From Volvox africanus (taxonomy: Eukaryota > Chlorophyta > Chlorophyceae > Chlamydomonadales > Volvocaceae), in NCBI GenBank assembly GCA_030268105.1, contig BSDZ01000026.1:27501-91500 (forward strand): 64,000 nt of DNA, in the 5' to 3' direction. The position numbers and the translations under genes are program-made. Shown one piece after another: positions 1-17,000 of the stretch (position 1 is the first letter of the stretch; the number at the start of each line of letters is the position of its first letter). The notes beneath the pieces were generated by a model. It saw only the letters and a program-made list of their open reading frames with translations, did no database searches and was not told the DNA's origin.

Positions 1-198
1 CCAGTCCAAGCAGCATCCATCGAATATGCTCCCCCACCGCCTTTATACCATTCAAGACGAGCGGTAGGTAAAAGGCCACTCCTGAATTGAAGTGCAAATG
101 TCCACGACTGTGCAACGCAAATTTTTAAAGCTCCGTAACTATTGTTTTATTTGAGCTCTTACAATAAGTGACATAAATCTAATTTTATACCTGTGCAG

Positions 199-339
199 CC
201 GGGCCTTCCGCACTTGTTTCATTTTACCGACCAAGAACAAGACATGCTCAGTGGGCTGAACAACTACCGCGGGGACCTCGAGAAGAAGCGCGCTGCAGAA
301 GCAAAGGCTAATAATGGAATTGGCTGCCTCTTAAAGTAG
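199..339 (+). CDS. Last exon of an unrecognised gene (5' part outside window)
   Basis: An AG acceptor (GTGCAG) ends at 198 and an open frame runs to a TAG stop at 337-339, giving 46 residues. The peptide begins PGLPHLFHFTDQEQDMLSG, continues with a charged stretch (NNYRGDLEKKRAAEAK) and ends GIGCLLK. AT-rich sequence before it looks like an intron. I do not recognise the family; the charged middle could be a helix. The rest of the gene would lie upstream of base 1. The call rests on a plausible acceptor, an open frame and codon-like composition only. Confidence 0.45.
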   Translation, partial: PGLPHLFHFTDQEQDMLSGLNNYRGDLEKKRAAEAKANNGIGCLLK

Positions 340-771
340 CGGATGGTCTTATGTGCAAGGTAGCGGAGGTAAAGCAGTGGCGAATGGGAGTCGGCCACGG
401 TGCAACCTCGATGTTCCTTAGGGATGTCTTGCTGGATGCCTTGTACTCAATTAGGTTCTTGTATTTGAAAGATGATCATAACACCGTGGCGACACATTTG
501 GGCTTTGGTTTGTCGTGCCGGGCTCGAACGTCGAACCGCACTGCGTTATGGAAGGTGAAAGTACATTCTTTAAGGTAATGCATGAGCCAGTTTTGCTCCC
601 ATTTTAGATACACCTTTAGTGATACTGTTATTCATTTGAGGGCCGCCGAACCGACTCAGAATGTTACTAACGGATCTTCGCATAGAGACGCTACCGGACT
701 TGCTGATGATGAGTCGATTATACAAGGCGAGGACATTTATTAAGGATCTCGTATGAGGGGTGCAATTTGAG
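340..771. other. Intergenic stretch and putative unseen first exon of the O-methyltransferase
   Basis: Holds the 3' flank of the preceding gene and must contain, or lie just downstream of, the initiator exon of the methyltransferase. The first recognised exon has no in-frame ATG and an in-frame TGA at 768-770. No convincing start exon was found here. An ATG-rich spot near 703-720 is possible but cannot be supported. Confidence 0.3.
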
Positions 772-5510
<4,739 letters not shown>

Positions 5511-5951
5511 CCTGAGATACGAAGGAAGCATTGCGATGCGATATGGTGTGATGGTGTGATGATAGGTTAAGAGAAAGGTGTAAAACTTTCGCCCCACGAC
5601 TGCCCGCACCATTTTGCACCTCCTGGCAGAGGTCCACACCCCTATCGGCCTTCACGCCAGGGTTTCGAGCACAGCTACCAGCCGTGTGCATATACACCCA
5701 TCCGTCACCTGCCCTATATCTAGAGAGGACAGATACGTGAGACGAGGTGAGGTGAGACGATAGGACGTCCACTTGATGCTCCTAAACAAAAAAGTCATAT
5801 GTGCCCAACATGTGACATCCGAAATCATGTGATTATACGTCCGGCCAAGTTCAGAGGTTAAAGTTCAACCTTTTGCATCAGGTTCATTCTTTGTTCCCAC
5901 CGTCATGTCTTATGTGCCCTTCTCCCATTTCCCGCGTCAAGTGCCCAGCCC
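5511..5951. other. Convergent intergenic region between the methyltransferase and Rtf2
   Basis: About 440 bp of 3' flanks of two genes that point at each other. Apart from the TGTAA word, nothing recognisable was found. Confidence 0.6.
5579..5583 (+). promoter_or_regulatory. Candidate polyadenylation signal TGTAA of the O-methyltransferase
   Basis: TGTAA lies 69 bases after the methyltransferase stop codon. TGTAA is the usual nuclear poly(A) signal in volvocine algae. A five-base word can occur by chance. Confidence 0.35.
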
Positions 5952-7716
5952 TCACGTCAAGTTCATTCCCCGTGCGCTGAGCGCACGGCAACAGAAGGTT
6001 TCCTTTTCCACAGCACCAGCTTTGCTGCTGCTGAAGATTGAAGAATAAACGTCCTTGGTGGCACCTGCCGGGATCTTCAGGCGCTTGGAGGCTGCTGCAG
6101 CGGCGGTATCATCCAATGGAGGCGAGGCGCTTCGTCGTCCACCATTACCATGGCCGTTAGACACCTCAGCAGCGGCGCCTTTGTTCAGCGGCGCAGCGAG
6201 GGCCGACGCTGCCGTTGCTGCAGACCGCTTCTTATCCCTCTTTGATGCACCCTTTTCTGCAAGGCGTGCTGCTACGCGGGCTCGAAGCTGCTCCAGCTGC
6301 TCGCCTGTAGCAAACGTGATATTAGCGAAACGGTGATGAGATTTTATGTAAATTTAAGTCGTATTTATAATATGACATACATTTATCCTTATTCATTTAC
6401 TTCTAATAGTTTGTGTAAAAGGTTTTAATGTATGCATGTAAGCATATTTATTAGCATGTAGGCAAGCCCTACGTATCCAGAGCACTTCAAGGGTTTAAGG
6501 AAGGGCATAAGGAGCTCTGCAAAATCCCAATGCACGCGCTCATGCACATTGGGTAATGAAATCCTACAACCTACCACCCATTCCTTTCAAACACAACCTG
6601 AAGATGAAGATGAAGATGCAGATGAAGGTGAAGATGAAGATGCACAAGATGTATTCTCCCCAAACACCCTCCAATAGCACAGTTTTTATCAAGCCATACA
6701 TTGATGTAGCTCTTTTCCTGAACTCTTATCCTGAAATCAGACCGCATTTCATACCATGATCGCCAAGGTTTTGGAGCCCCTCGCCGCAAAGCCGTGAATC
6801 CCAGGGTAACCCAATGCCCTGTGAGAGCTGTGGCACAATCCCTGATCGACAGGCACGCACCGGTTGGATTGACGGGTACGATTTCTAGCTCCGAAATCTT
6901 CTTCCCTTCCAGCTCCTCAACTACCGCTGGGGCCTCCTTCAGCGCCTTCTCGCTCACAACGTGACCGCTTGGCCGCAGCACAAGGAACTTGTAGCGGCCG
7001 TTAAAGGCAACGCCGGTAACTGGACAGCAGAAATCCGAGTCGTTACTGAGCTGGAAGGAGTCCTGGGACGCGGCTGCCTTGGCGTTTGAGGGCCCAGCGC
7101 CGCTACGTTTGGCTGGATGCAACTTAAGCTCCGTTACGGCCTTGAGCCCCGTTATGTGCGCCAACGCTGGCGGAATAGACTTGTTGAGCAGACGATGAAT
7201 AAGCGCGTCCTTGTTGTAAAGGTTACCCAGATCGTCCACAACGCAAGGAGGCGTAAGGGGCTCGCCAGACAGGTGGCATCGAGTCCATTTCGCGAGACGT
7301 TCCTCCTCGGGATTGACCTTGTCGGCTTTCTTGCCCAAATACATCTCCAGGTAACAGGACCGTGACTCGGCGCCTGTGGAGCCACCATCGCCACCGCCGC
7401 CAAGCAAGCGGTAGCTGAGGTGCAACGTTGCATCTGGTCCGAGGCCACAGACATCGCCTAGGACCCTCTCGTCTGGAAGCGATACGCCCGCGTGTTGAAG
7501 CCGCTACGAATGACAATTATTTCCAAAATGTAAAACAAGCTTAAAAAGGCAAGGGGTTCGACAGAGCCACTGCACTGGTATTACCATGAAGCGGCAAGGC
7601 CCAAGCTGCCCGTTCTTCGCGCTCAGCCGGTCCTTTAGTTCGGCGACCGTGTCAGAAGGTATGCAGTCCACAGTCAGCGTCCCCACTGGCACGCCACACC
7701 GAACGAGGAGCTGCAT
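5952..7716 (-). CDS. RTF2: Rtf2 homologue with N-terminal ubiquitin-like region
   Basis: Rtf2 proteins act in the nucleus at stalled replication forks and, in plants, in splicing. Three exons on the minus strand: 7585-7716, 6861-7503 and 5952-6304. They total 1128 bases, 375 aa, with all phases closing (GT-AG). Exon 1 and the start of exon 2 give a ubiquitin-like part (MQLLVRCGVPVGTLTVD, DTVAELKDRL, then LQHAGVSLPDERVLGD). The Rtf2 signature follows: YRLLGGGGDGGSTGAESR, CYLEMYLGKKADK, LAKWTRCHLSGEPL, CVVDDLGNLYNKDALI and, near residue 200, FCCPVTGVAFNGRYKF and VLRPSGHVVSEKALKE. The degenerate RING-like C/H residues (CPVTG, SGHVVS) are visible. The C-terminal exon is basic and low-complexity, ending in GATKDVYSSIF, SSKAG and KETFCCRALS, as in plant Rtf2. 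The start is chosen because exon 1 opens with Met at the ubiquitin-like fold. The protein looks intact. Confidence 0.93.
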
Positions 7717-8279
7717 CTCTCTACGGGGACAGCTTTTGCAACACGAATTAGGTAGTAGTCCTCACAAAGTTATAGAATTGAACTTTGTAAGCAAATTGAT
7801 GCCCACACAGAGGCCCAAGTAATAAGCAGCTCCCTACAAGTCCACGGACGCACGGAGTTGTTAATAAAGAAGGAAGTTAACAGTTCGACAATCGAATATG
7901 AACTAAAGGTAAGACGTCATATACAACCAACTGACGAACAGCCGATGTTGATGTCCTGTATTACACGTTCGTACGATGGCTTCGGTTTCCTTTCACCGAC
8001 AACTTATCCAGGTTATGTTGCGAATTGCACCAATGTGAAATGTAAGAATTTGTTTATCATATGCACTCCGGAAAAAAGCCATCATGACATATCACGACCC
8101 AGGGTGAGCAAGTTAACCCAGCAGTTCAGTTCCCAGAGTATTTTGATGTGATGATGAATATGAATCTAGGCCATCAATCCTCCTTTTCCACCTATTTCGG
8201 ATTAAAAATCCGCCTTTCAAGCCTTTGCACCTGTCGCTTGGAAACGGTTGGCACCGACTTGTTGTCCTTCGATTTGCAG
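7717..8279. other. 5' flank of Rtf2 / possible 5' exons of the STPGR gene
   Basis: Lies between the Rtf2 start (leftward) and the first recognised exon of the STPGR gene (rightward), so it may hold two promoters or unseen first exons. A strong donor-like AAG|GTAAGA occurs near 7909, but no start exon could be supported. Confidence 0.35.
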
Positions 8280-10567
8280 AATATCTTACTCCACTTTTGG
8301 AACAAGCTTCTACACAAACAGAATAAACACCCCTGCCTACTCTATCGGGTATGGCGAAAAGGAGGTGAGGCGGCCTGTCCAAGGCAAGACACGTGCCTTT
8401 GCCTGGTGGCGCCCCGGACATGATCGTGGAATCCTAAATTTTCCTCAATAAGTTACTGACAATTGTCTGCTAAAAACTAACCCCAACCCCAACCCTTCAT
8501 CATTGAACATGGCTATCCTGCCTGCTGCAGAGACTGCCCGAGTTTCTGACGGTGATAGAAGCCGTTCCAGGGCCCGGCACCTACAGCGCTGACCCAACTG
8601 CGCTTAACCGCTCAGGTGCGCCCGCGGACACCAACACCAGCATTCCGCAGATTCCGCAGATCACTGTAAACGTGTAAAAGTGTCAGAAGCCGAGTCCACT
8701 ATCTTTGCATAGCCGGCCAGCTAAGACACGAGTCCTATTATACCCGACCCAACCATACCGACCCTCCACCTCTCATGCCGCGCGGGGTATCATCACGACG
8801 AACTTCTCTTTTCCCGCTCCAAATTCTCATCTACACAATCGCATTCTCTCATTCTTGCGTTCTTCTTTCAGGGCCACTCATCAAGCCCGGTCTATACGCC
8901 AACACAAAATGGGCAGTGGATAGCACGGTCAGGACGAACCTGGGTCTCCCACCCCACAAATACGCCAGTGAGTCAGCAGCATTGACATACACAAAGCGTG
9001 TGGGGGCCCCGCGCCCAGGGCAGCTGATTTCCAGATTTGGGGAAAGTTCTTGTACGGCATATCCTGTACGGGCCGAGCCCTAGATTCTTTGCTTAAATAT
9101 GAGAAGTGCACTTCACATTTTACGGTTTGAATGGGTGCAACGCGAGTGACACGACTACCGACGTTTTGCAGTTTGCGAAAATGTTGCTCGGTTGGTTGGT
9201 TTGTTGGTTGGTTGTGCGTGTGCTCACACTCACACACAGACATAATCGTATGCGCATATCTAGCCCCCGGAGTGTACCCTTTGATCGTCTACGAACTGCA
9301 CCTTTGTGGAGGTTGACGTATTATGCACCCATGCCCTACGTAACTGAGGCCCTAGGGTTGACACCCAAATAACACGGCTGGTGCATTACATCCCTTCAGT
9401 TTCAATTTCGGCGTTTCACCGCCACCTCCACCTCCCCCCCTACCTCCACCTCTTCCTCCATCTCCTCCTCCTCCACCTTGATTATTAAATGTTTGACACA
9501 TTATAGTTCTGGTCTTCAGCTCTTTGGCGATCTGCTCCCCCCCACTGCGTCCCTCGCGCAGTGCCCCCGGGTCCCGGGAGGTACCTCCGGTCACACAGCT
9601 CCCACCACCTGACTGGGTCCACCCAACTGGTCAGCACGTGGCGCAATGCACTGAGGTCAGGGTGGCAGGACTACTCTCCCAGGTGGGGTGGGGGGAGAGG
9701 AAGTCGAATCATTATCACAATAGTAGTTACTATATTTATATATTAAATAATATTAAATAATATTATATTATATGATATTATATTATATTATATTATATTA
9801 TATTATATTATATTATATTATATTATATTATATTATATTATATTATATTATATTATATTATATTATATTATATTATATTATATTATATTATATTATATTA
9901 TATTATATTATATTATATTATATTATATTATATTATATTATATTATATTATATTATATTATATTATATTATATTATATTATATTATATTATATTATTTAT
10001 ATTATTTATATTATTTATATTATTTATATTATTTATATTATTTATATTATTTATATTATTTATATTATATTTTTTTGTATTGTATTGTATTGTATTGTAT
10101 TGTATTGTATTGTATTGTAATGTATCATATTATAACAATAAATATAATGATAAATGCAAATATAATTCTGTCCTAACCGTACCTCCTTGGTATAACGCAT
10201 TCCACAGGGAGTGTCAGACTCCTATGGTGCTGTCTCGGGAACACGAACGGGAGCGGTACGGCACCCACTCGCCGGGCCCAATGACTGCCGTACCAGTCGA
10301 CTCGATGGGCCGACAGCTAACCTCAAACCGCAAGACGCAGCCTAGGTGAGTTCACTCGCCAGGCCCCATGACTGCCAATAGCAATCCTGTTCTCTTAATG
10401 ATGTATCCTGATTGATGTGTACGACTGATGTGTACGATTTGCCACCCGCAATAACGGCCACGACATGAGTGTCACGCAGGTGCACCTTCGATCGGTCCGA
10501 GCGATTTTCAAGTGTGGCCATGCGGATGGCGCAGGCAGTGCCAGGCCCCGGCTCCTATAACCACTGA
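8280..10567 (+). CDS. STPGR (SHIPPO) repeat protein, probably axonemal/flagellar; 5' end unresolved
   Basis: Sperm-tail PG-rich repeat proteins associate with axonemal or cortical microtubules. Supported exons: 8280-8364, 8531-8615, 8872-8967, 10208-10345 and 10480-10567 (stop TGA 10565-10567); a short exon at 9264-9311 is possible. Repeat signatures: TPAYSIGYGEKE; VPGPGTYSAD; KPGLYANT; possibly PGVYP; HSPGPMTAVPVDSMGRQLTS; and, after CTFDRSERFS, a final VPGPGSYNH. The last two exons join in frame (AG|G). The 9264-9311 exon ends in phase 1 while 10208 needs phase 2, so at least one exon or border between them is missing or wrong. The first exon with Met was not found. An intron of this gene holds a very long AT-rich pentanucleotide satellite. 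The family call rests on four or five PGPG/PG-Y motifs in one orientation. Confidence 0.65.
9769..10120. repeat. AT-rich compound satellite (TATTA)n-(TATTTATATTAT)n-(TATTG)n
   Basis: Perfect TATTA pentamers run to about 9994, then alternate TATTTA/TATTAT units to ~10068, then TATTG pentamers to ~10120. It lies in the STPGR gene intron before the 10208 exon. Long tyrosine/isoleucine/leucine open frames here are artefacts. Confidence 0.97.
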
Positions 10568-12194
10568 CAGTCGGCGCTAGGTGTTACAGTCGGCGCACGC
10601 CCTAGTCCTCATAGGGGCACACTGTACGACAACATTTCCACACACGGCCACGCTGTACGACAACACGGTCACGTTGTGCGACAACATGTCAATCACGTGA
10701 CCTGCTCCCTGCCTTCACACACCGTGTGTACACATCATGAGCCCCTATGTGCAAGTGAGGTGCTGCTGCGATGGCGCTATGTGTGACGAGGAAGGACGGA
10801 CGGACGGCCTCAGCGCCGTCAACGGACTCATCCGCCACCGCCACCGCACTCAAAAGGGAAAAGCGGACGGATAACACACATGAGCTGTGTCGTCTCGTGA
10901 GCCAGTGGCCTGGCGGCGTAGGGGCCGTGCCAAAAACGAGTGTTACGTAAAACCCCCACACTGCACCAGCGCCGCTATGGCATATCATTCTCACTGTCAC
11001 TGTCACTACCATCAGCACCGCCGTCGCCACTATATGCGCATGCATGTATGGATGGGAAGATGAAGAGGAAAGAGGGATGAGGAGGGGGGAAGGGAGGGGG
11101 GAGGGGGAAACGTGGCATCGATCGGGAATAGCCGTATGAGGAGTAGAGGTCCGCCGCGCCAGGCCATAGCCTCAGCATCGTTGTCGTTCTCCGAGCCAGA
11201 TACCAGAACTGGAAGAGGGCCCCGGCATCTCGGGACCATGTGGGGGGTAGGTCCCTACACGGGTGTGATCTGCCATGTTGTTTGCTCAGGAGAAGCAGTA
11301 GACGTAGTCGGGCAGCTGCAGTGTCCAGACGTCCAGCACTGCCCAACAAGGTGTAATCGTTCCCATGTCCTGCCGGCCAATGCCGGTGGACGGGCGCCAA
11401 AGCGACATCGCTTTGCATGTGCATGTGTGATTGTGTGATCGTGTGCATGGAACGAAACACGCGCTAACATGGACAGCTATACGCCAGTCTACAAGCGTCT
11501 GCATGTGTGCATGTGCATGTGCATGGAAACGCTTAGGCGCATGCCTATTGTGCACGTGCGTATGTGTATGTGTATGTGTATGTGTGTGTATGACGTACAG
11601 GTGTGCATCTATACGTGTCACGTGTTCCCGGCCCGTACAACAAGGGGCTCAGTGGGTACTCTTCAGAGGTGTTGGGGGATTTCACGAAACCCAGAGGCGC
11701 TTTAGGATGGCATGGCTCTATGGCTTGGGAGGAGGCATGCGGTACTACTTTTCGCATTGCGCATGCGCACTTACACCTGGCATGAACAATCGTTGATTTC
11801 ACCTAATTGGCGTGTTCACATGAAAGCAGCTACTCCGCCTCTGACCTGCCCCCGTTTGCTGCCCGGGTTGACCCGCGCACGATAAGCTTTCTCAGCTCCT
11901 GCTGGGGCAATGGAGCGGGGTTGCTCCTAGGCTTCAGCAGTAGCAGTAGCAGTAGCAGTAGATAGCCACAGATAGCTTGGTTGAGCATATCGTTGCTTGC
12001 TTACGTGCACTGTCATTATCGGGAGGTATTGTGGCTCCGTAGCTGCGTACGAACAACTCGCGACCTTAGCAAGCTGGAGGTAGTTGTGGATGGTCGGTTG
12101 TCGGTTGTAGACAGAGGTAGCTGTGAACTGCTCCGTCATGATCGGAAATAGATGTCGGTAATAATTGACACGCGAGGGGTACAAATACAGAAAC

Positions 12195-12300
12195 TGTAGG
12201 GGTTGCGCAGAGGGCCGCAAAGGCCTCTGGAGATACTGAGAAGCCGCTTCTTGGAGCTTACATTGTAGTTTTGTGTGCCGTACGCTGTACGACTATTACA
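12195..12300 (+). repeat. Dispersed repeat R3, copy 1
   Basis: Shares with 53370-53472 an ordered series of words: CGCAAAGGCCTCT, GAGAT, CTGAGAAG/CTGGTAGG, GCTTCT, TACATTGTAG/TATATTGTGC, TGT, GCCGTAC and TGTACGA, then CTATTACA/TTACTGCA. Clear but diverged homology over ~100 bp with no coding potential; family unknown. Confidence 0.6.
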
Positions 12301-12544
12301 GAAAAATATATGTATATATGCTAGGAGAGAGGCCACAAAGATGGTTACCGAGTGTGGATACATGCAAGGATGAGGTCGTGGCCGCTAATCGCGCAGCTAG
12401 GCAGGGGGTCGGGACACCGGCTTTGTATGGGATGGTACTCCGCAGCCTTTTAGAGGCCACGGCTGATGCTGGCAAACGGTTGGGAGCGTGCCCTGCATCA
12501 AGATATCTTGCGGCTTTGATTTCTAACTCTAATCCTGTCTCTGA

Positions 12545-12640
12545 CTCTGTCTGTGTGTGTGTGTCTGTGTGTGTGTCTGTGTGTGTGTCTGTGTGTGTGT
12601 CTGTGTGTGTGTCTGTGTGTGTGTCTGTGTGTGTGCACCT
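12545..12640. repeat. (CTGTGTGTGTGT)n minisatellite
   Basis: About eight units of a 12-14 bp TG-rich motif, each begun by CTG. Confidence 0.9.
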
Positions 12641-14063
12641 TTGGGAGAAGAGTGACATAAGGTACGCTTAGCTGGTTTGAGCCTAATGAGGCTGTTATGC
12701 GGCAGCATATGGCAGATACTAGATTGCAGATTTTGTTTTTGTCGTGATGTGGCTGAAGGGAAGGGAGGGGGGGGAAACAGCGTGGTGTGTGTGTGTGTGT
12801 TGGAGGGGGTAAGGCAGTCGCGGCAGCCACGCGCCCCAGCGGAATGAATGATTTTACGGATTACAGCTGCGTAAGAGAATTGAGGATCGTAGAATCGCCT
12901 GATCCCCATTATATTCTCCAGTACCACCGCTGCGACCAACACCACCATCCTGCTGCCGTGATCTCCCACCCATTGTGAGGAGGGGGGTTATAATCGGTGC
13001 TTGGTTTTGTCTAGATGGGTGTACCAGTTCAAGGGTAGAAAGGCGTGTCATTAACGCGGCTGGATACCGAAGTCATCATGTATTTATTGTTACTATCCAA
13101 TGTGTGGTCGAGTTAAGGGTCAGTAAGGACGAACGGCATAAAGAAAACACTCCGAAAGGCATTGCCAATTCGTCGCATGCCGTACCGTACGGTTTTCGTT
13201 TATATAGTCGATTCAATATTCATGTCCCGGATGGAAATGCTCATATGCAAGCATGACGTAATACATTTTGTAAATTGTCGTCAGGGAGGGCTGTCTCGCG
13301 GATTGACGCGGCCGTCATGGAAACAAGAACATAACACAAAAGCACATAAACTTCTGGAACTTCACGTGTGGTAGGTGTGGAAGATGTGAAGAAGAGAAAC
13401 AGCACGTTTAGAAGTGATAATATGATATAAGGGTAGGTCAGGGGCCATTGCAAAGATATAGACGAGAGCGACAAAAGAAAAGCGAGTGTTTTGCCATTAT
13501 CATCGCGCACACACACGCACTTTTACTGCACTGTTATACGCCAACAGCAGCAGCAGCAGCAGATAATAGTTTTTGTTATGGGAGATATGGGCGACTGGTT
13601 TGCCAGGTTATATGATACGATATCTGGGTACACCTCATCACGTGCTACCACCCTCCCCCTTGCACTGCTGCGCCTCACTTATGCATGGCTGTGGCGGGCT
13701 GTGTGTGTGTGTGTGTGTATGTGTGTGTGTATGTGTGTGTGCTTCCCCGCACACTTCGTACACACACATACACACACACACATAGCATACGGTGGCACGG
13801 CGCTCCACGTATGCATTTCGACTACCCCGACGTACGTTAAGGCGTCAGAGGAAAGGATACCCCACCTCACATCGCTCCCTTTCCAGCGAATAGTTTCACC
13901 GTAACTCTTAACTGTTGTTCGTGCGGTGTTATTTGCCACCGGGGTTTATCGTTGCTGATGTCGTTGTTATTATCCTTGTCATAGATATCACTGTTGCCAT
14001 CCACCTCCACTTCTCCCCCACCTCCCTCCCCCTCTCCACCTCCACCTCCCCCTCCCTCCGCCA

Positions 14064-17000
14064 CTAGCCCCGAAGGGCGGCATGCCCCGTTTCCGCGATG
14101 TGCTTGAATAACTGATTTCGACTAGCGAATGTCCGACCGCATGTCGTACAGCCGAGTTGCCCGGGCCCAGGAGCAGTCGCCGCCGCCTTGCGCGCCGCCA
14201 GCTTCTGTTTGCGCTTATCTCGCTTACTCAACGGGTTGCCGTCCTCATCCTCATCCTCAGCAACAGCGACTGCCGCCGCTGCCCCCGCCGCCGCCGCTGC
14301 AGTGGCGGCCGTACCGCCGCCTCGATGACCCTTACTCTGTCCGGAAGGCCCCCCCCCTTGCGCCTTCCCCAGCGGCCCTTCACGCCGCCGCCGCTGCTGC
14401 TGCTGCTGCTGGGCCGAACCGCTGCCAACGGCTAAGGCGCTCTCATAATCCTCATCCACATCCTCCTCCGCCGCCGCCGCTGCCGCTGCACCCCCTTTGC
14501 CGCCGCCTCTTCCTCCGCCGGCTTGCGCGACTGGCCGTTGCGATCTGAGCATGCGAGCCAGCGTCGCCTCCTCACCCCCCTCCTCCTCCTCCTCCTCCTC
14601 CTCTTGCCCTGGCCGCTCTTTTTCTTCTCCGTCATCCCCGTCCTCGTTATTCGTCTGTGCGTTCCCACCCCTGGAGTCCTCATTTTCCTCCTCCTCCTCC
14701 TCCTCCTCCTCCTCCTGCTGCTGTGTAACAGAGGCTTCATTTTCCCCGGACGCCTTCGTCCCCCTACTGCTGCTACGGCCGCCCCTCCCGCCCCTCCCGC
14801 CCCTCCCAACCTCATGAACCCGAGCTCGGGCAGACAACATACGGGCCAAGAAGGCATCCTCAGCCTCTTCTTCGTCTTCTTCCTGCTCCTCCTCTGCCTC
14901 TTTTACATCTCCAGCCTCCGCCTCCGCCTCTGCCTCCTCCACTTCATCGTTGTCTGTGCCCTTGCCCTCACCTTGCATGAGGTTAGATTTAGCTGCCCGC
15001 TTGGGGCTTGGATGCGGCGAGGACTTGGTCTGGGCTCTCCCCAGGACTTCCTCCTGCGACTGCCGCTGCTTCCATGCCGCCGCCGCCGCTGGTGCCGCTG
15101 GTGCCGGTGTTTGATGATTACGACGAGAAAGGGCGAGAACCATATGGGTCACAGAGGGTCAGAGAGGCGAGAAAGACAGACCCTAAGAATGTCCAAACAC
15201 ACCAGCCAGGGTCCCCAAACGCATATTCTCCATGTAAGATACATGCGCTGAGGTTGGCTCGCTACGGCGGTAGTCAGGGCCCCCGGGGTTTGTCCTCGCA
15301 GCAGGGGAAGTCGCCCACATACCGCGTAACATACACACACATACATATGTATGTGTGTGTTACACGGTATGTATATACACATATATATGTACATATATAC
15401 ATATATACATATATATGTCCTGGAGCGCGTCTACGCAGTAGTAGCAATAGTAGTAGCAAAATCCCAGTTATCAGAGCAGAGATAATGCTAACTTGTGGGA
15501 ACGTGCCGTACCTGCTGAGGCCTGTCGTACAACGCCGTCGTTGTCGTCGCCATCCCCGTCCCCGCCGTTATCGGCCTCATCCTCCTCGTCTAAGGACTGG
15601 AGGACAGAAGAAGAAGCTGCTTTTTGAGCCCTATGAGGATCCCAAGCACACGTGCGGGGCGGCGCGGCGTTGCGTCGGATGGTTAACTCAGTCCGTTGGC
15701 GGCGTCAGTTACCCGTTACGTAATGTTCCGTTTACCGTTCGTCGTATTTTCCTACTTACCCGACATCCTCGTCCTCACAAAGACACGTTCCCAAATAGTG
15801 CTCAACGATTTAGACACATACTTATTTGTGATCACATATAATGTTTTAGGGTTTAAAAAACCCTAAGAGATATTAAATATTTAACACGAATACAAACTTA
15901 ACTTAGATCATGTACGTTAAAATTCTATTTTCGATAATTTTGTGTTTGTCTGTCGTTAGTTGTCTACATCAACAAAAAGACGTCCAGGACGTTCAGAAAG
16001 AAGCACTTAACGGCCGTTATGGCCAGATACAAACTGTCAGCACCCACCGCTTCTTGGCCTTTTTCTTCTTCTTGCTGTTGCCGCTGCCGCCACTGGAGGC
16101 GGCGGCGGCAGCGGCGGCGCCGGAGCCAACTCGCGCCCCGGCGCCGCTGCCGTACATGATGGCATCGCCGTCGTCGCCGTCGCCAGCGCCTAACCTTCCC
16201 AGCGCCTCTTCCTCCTCGGCCATCACTGCGCGAAGCTCCGCCAGCGCTTCTGCGTGTTTTTTTGACCTACGCATCGAAGTTTCACGACGATTAAGCGCAC
16301 TTAAAAATCAAAAGAAGTAATAAACAGATCAAACCCAAAGGTCATACGAAATACGACATGAGGTACGTCAAGGACTACGGTTTTTGTAAGCAAGGATGAC
16401 GTCATTGTGTTCTGTGAGCTGGGTGATGTGATGTGAGGGTATGGGGTGATGGTGTGTGTGTGTGGGGGGGGGGGAGATGGATAATCGAGGGGCATGATAC
16501 CGCTGCTGTAAAACACAATCAACTGCGATGGTGGAGGACGACGTGTAGGAGGGGGAATGGGGGGTGGGGGGTGGGGTGGACACAGCGAGCAGAACAGGAC
16601 CGAAGCTCGGACGGGTGAGGGGGGTTGCCGGACTGATACTCCCCTGTGTCTCCAAATACACATACACATACACACGCCTCGGTGAGGTACAACAGACATT
16701 GCAAACACGCCAGGAGTAGCGGTGGATCCGCAACATACCGAAATGTACGACATATAAGGAACCGACAAACAGTACGGTACGAAGGCTTGCTCAAACCATT
16801 GTTTACGCGTTGACTTTACATTAACGGTCAACAACAATCGCCCTTAACAATTAACACCAGAGCATAATAAACAGCACCAAAATCACCGAGTAATTGAGTA
16901 ACTGAACAACAGAATAGCGGAATAGCTGAAGAGGGGTGCACACATATGTATAAAGCACACATATGTCTCGGGAGATGTTGTAGTACATGCTCATGCTATT

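Larger units (their letters stand above)
10568..14063. other. Gene-poor region
   Basis: No gene could be supported in ~3.5 kb. It contains repeated short words around GTACGACAAC and ACACGG (10615-10690), TATGTG tracts (11560-11590), a CAGTAG run (11935-11960), a TG-rich minisatellite (12545-12640), a TG run (12785-12800), a CAG run (13540-13560), a TG/ATG run (13700-13740) and a copy of repeat R3. A coding-like stretch near 11110-11250 is open on both strands but lacks consistent exon borders. Confidence 0.55.

Noticed and set aside
9772..10176. 134-residue Tyr/Ile/Leu open frame
   Set aside because: Translation of the TATTA satellite, no start context or homology.
11100..11470. Possible gene on either strand near 11.1-11.5 kb
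   Set aside because: Moderately long frames on both strands but no acceptor/donor pair gives a consistent model and no family was recognised.
14523..15251. Leu-rich 242-residue open frame on the + strand
   Set aside because: Antisense shadow of the Glu-rich exon 11 of the J-protein; the minus strand has a zinc finger, correct splice phase and family similarity.
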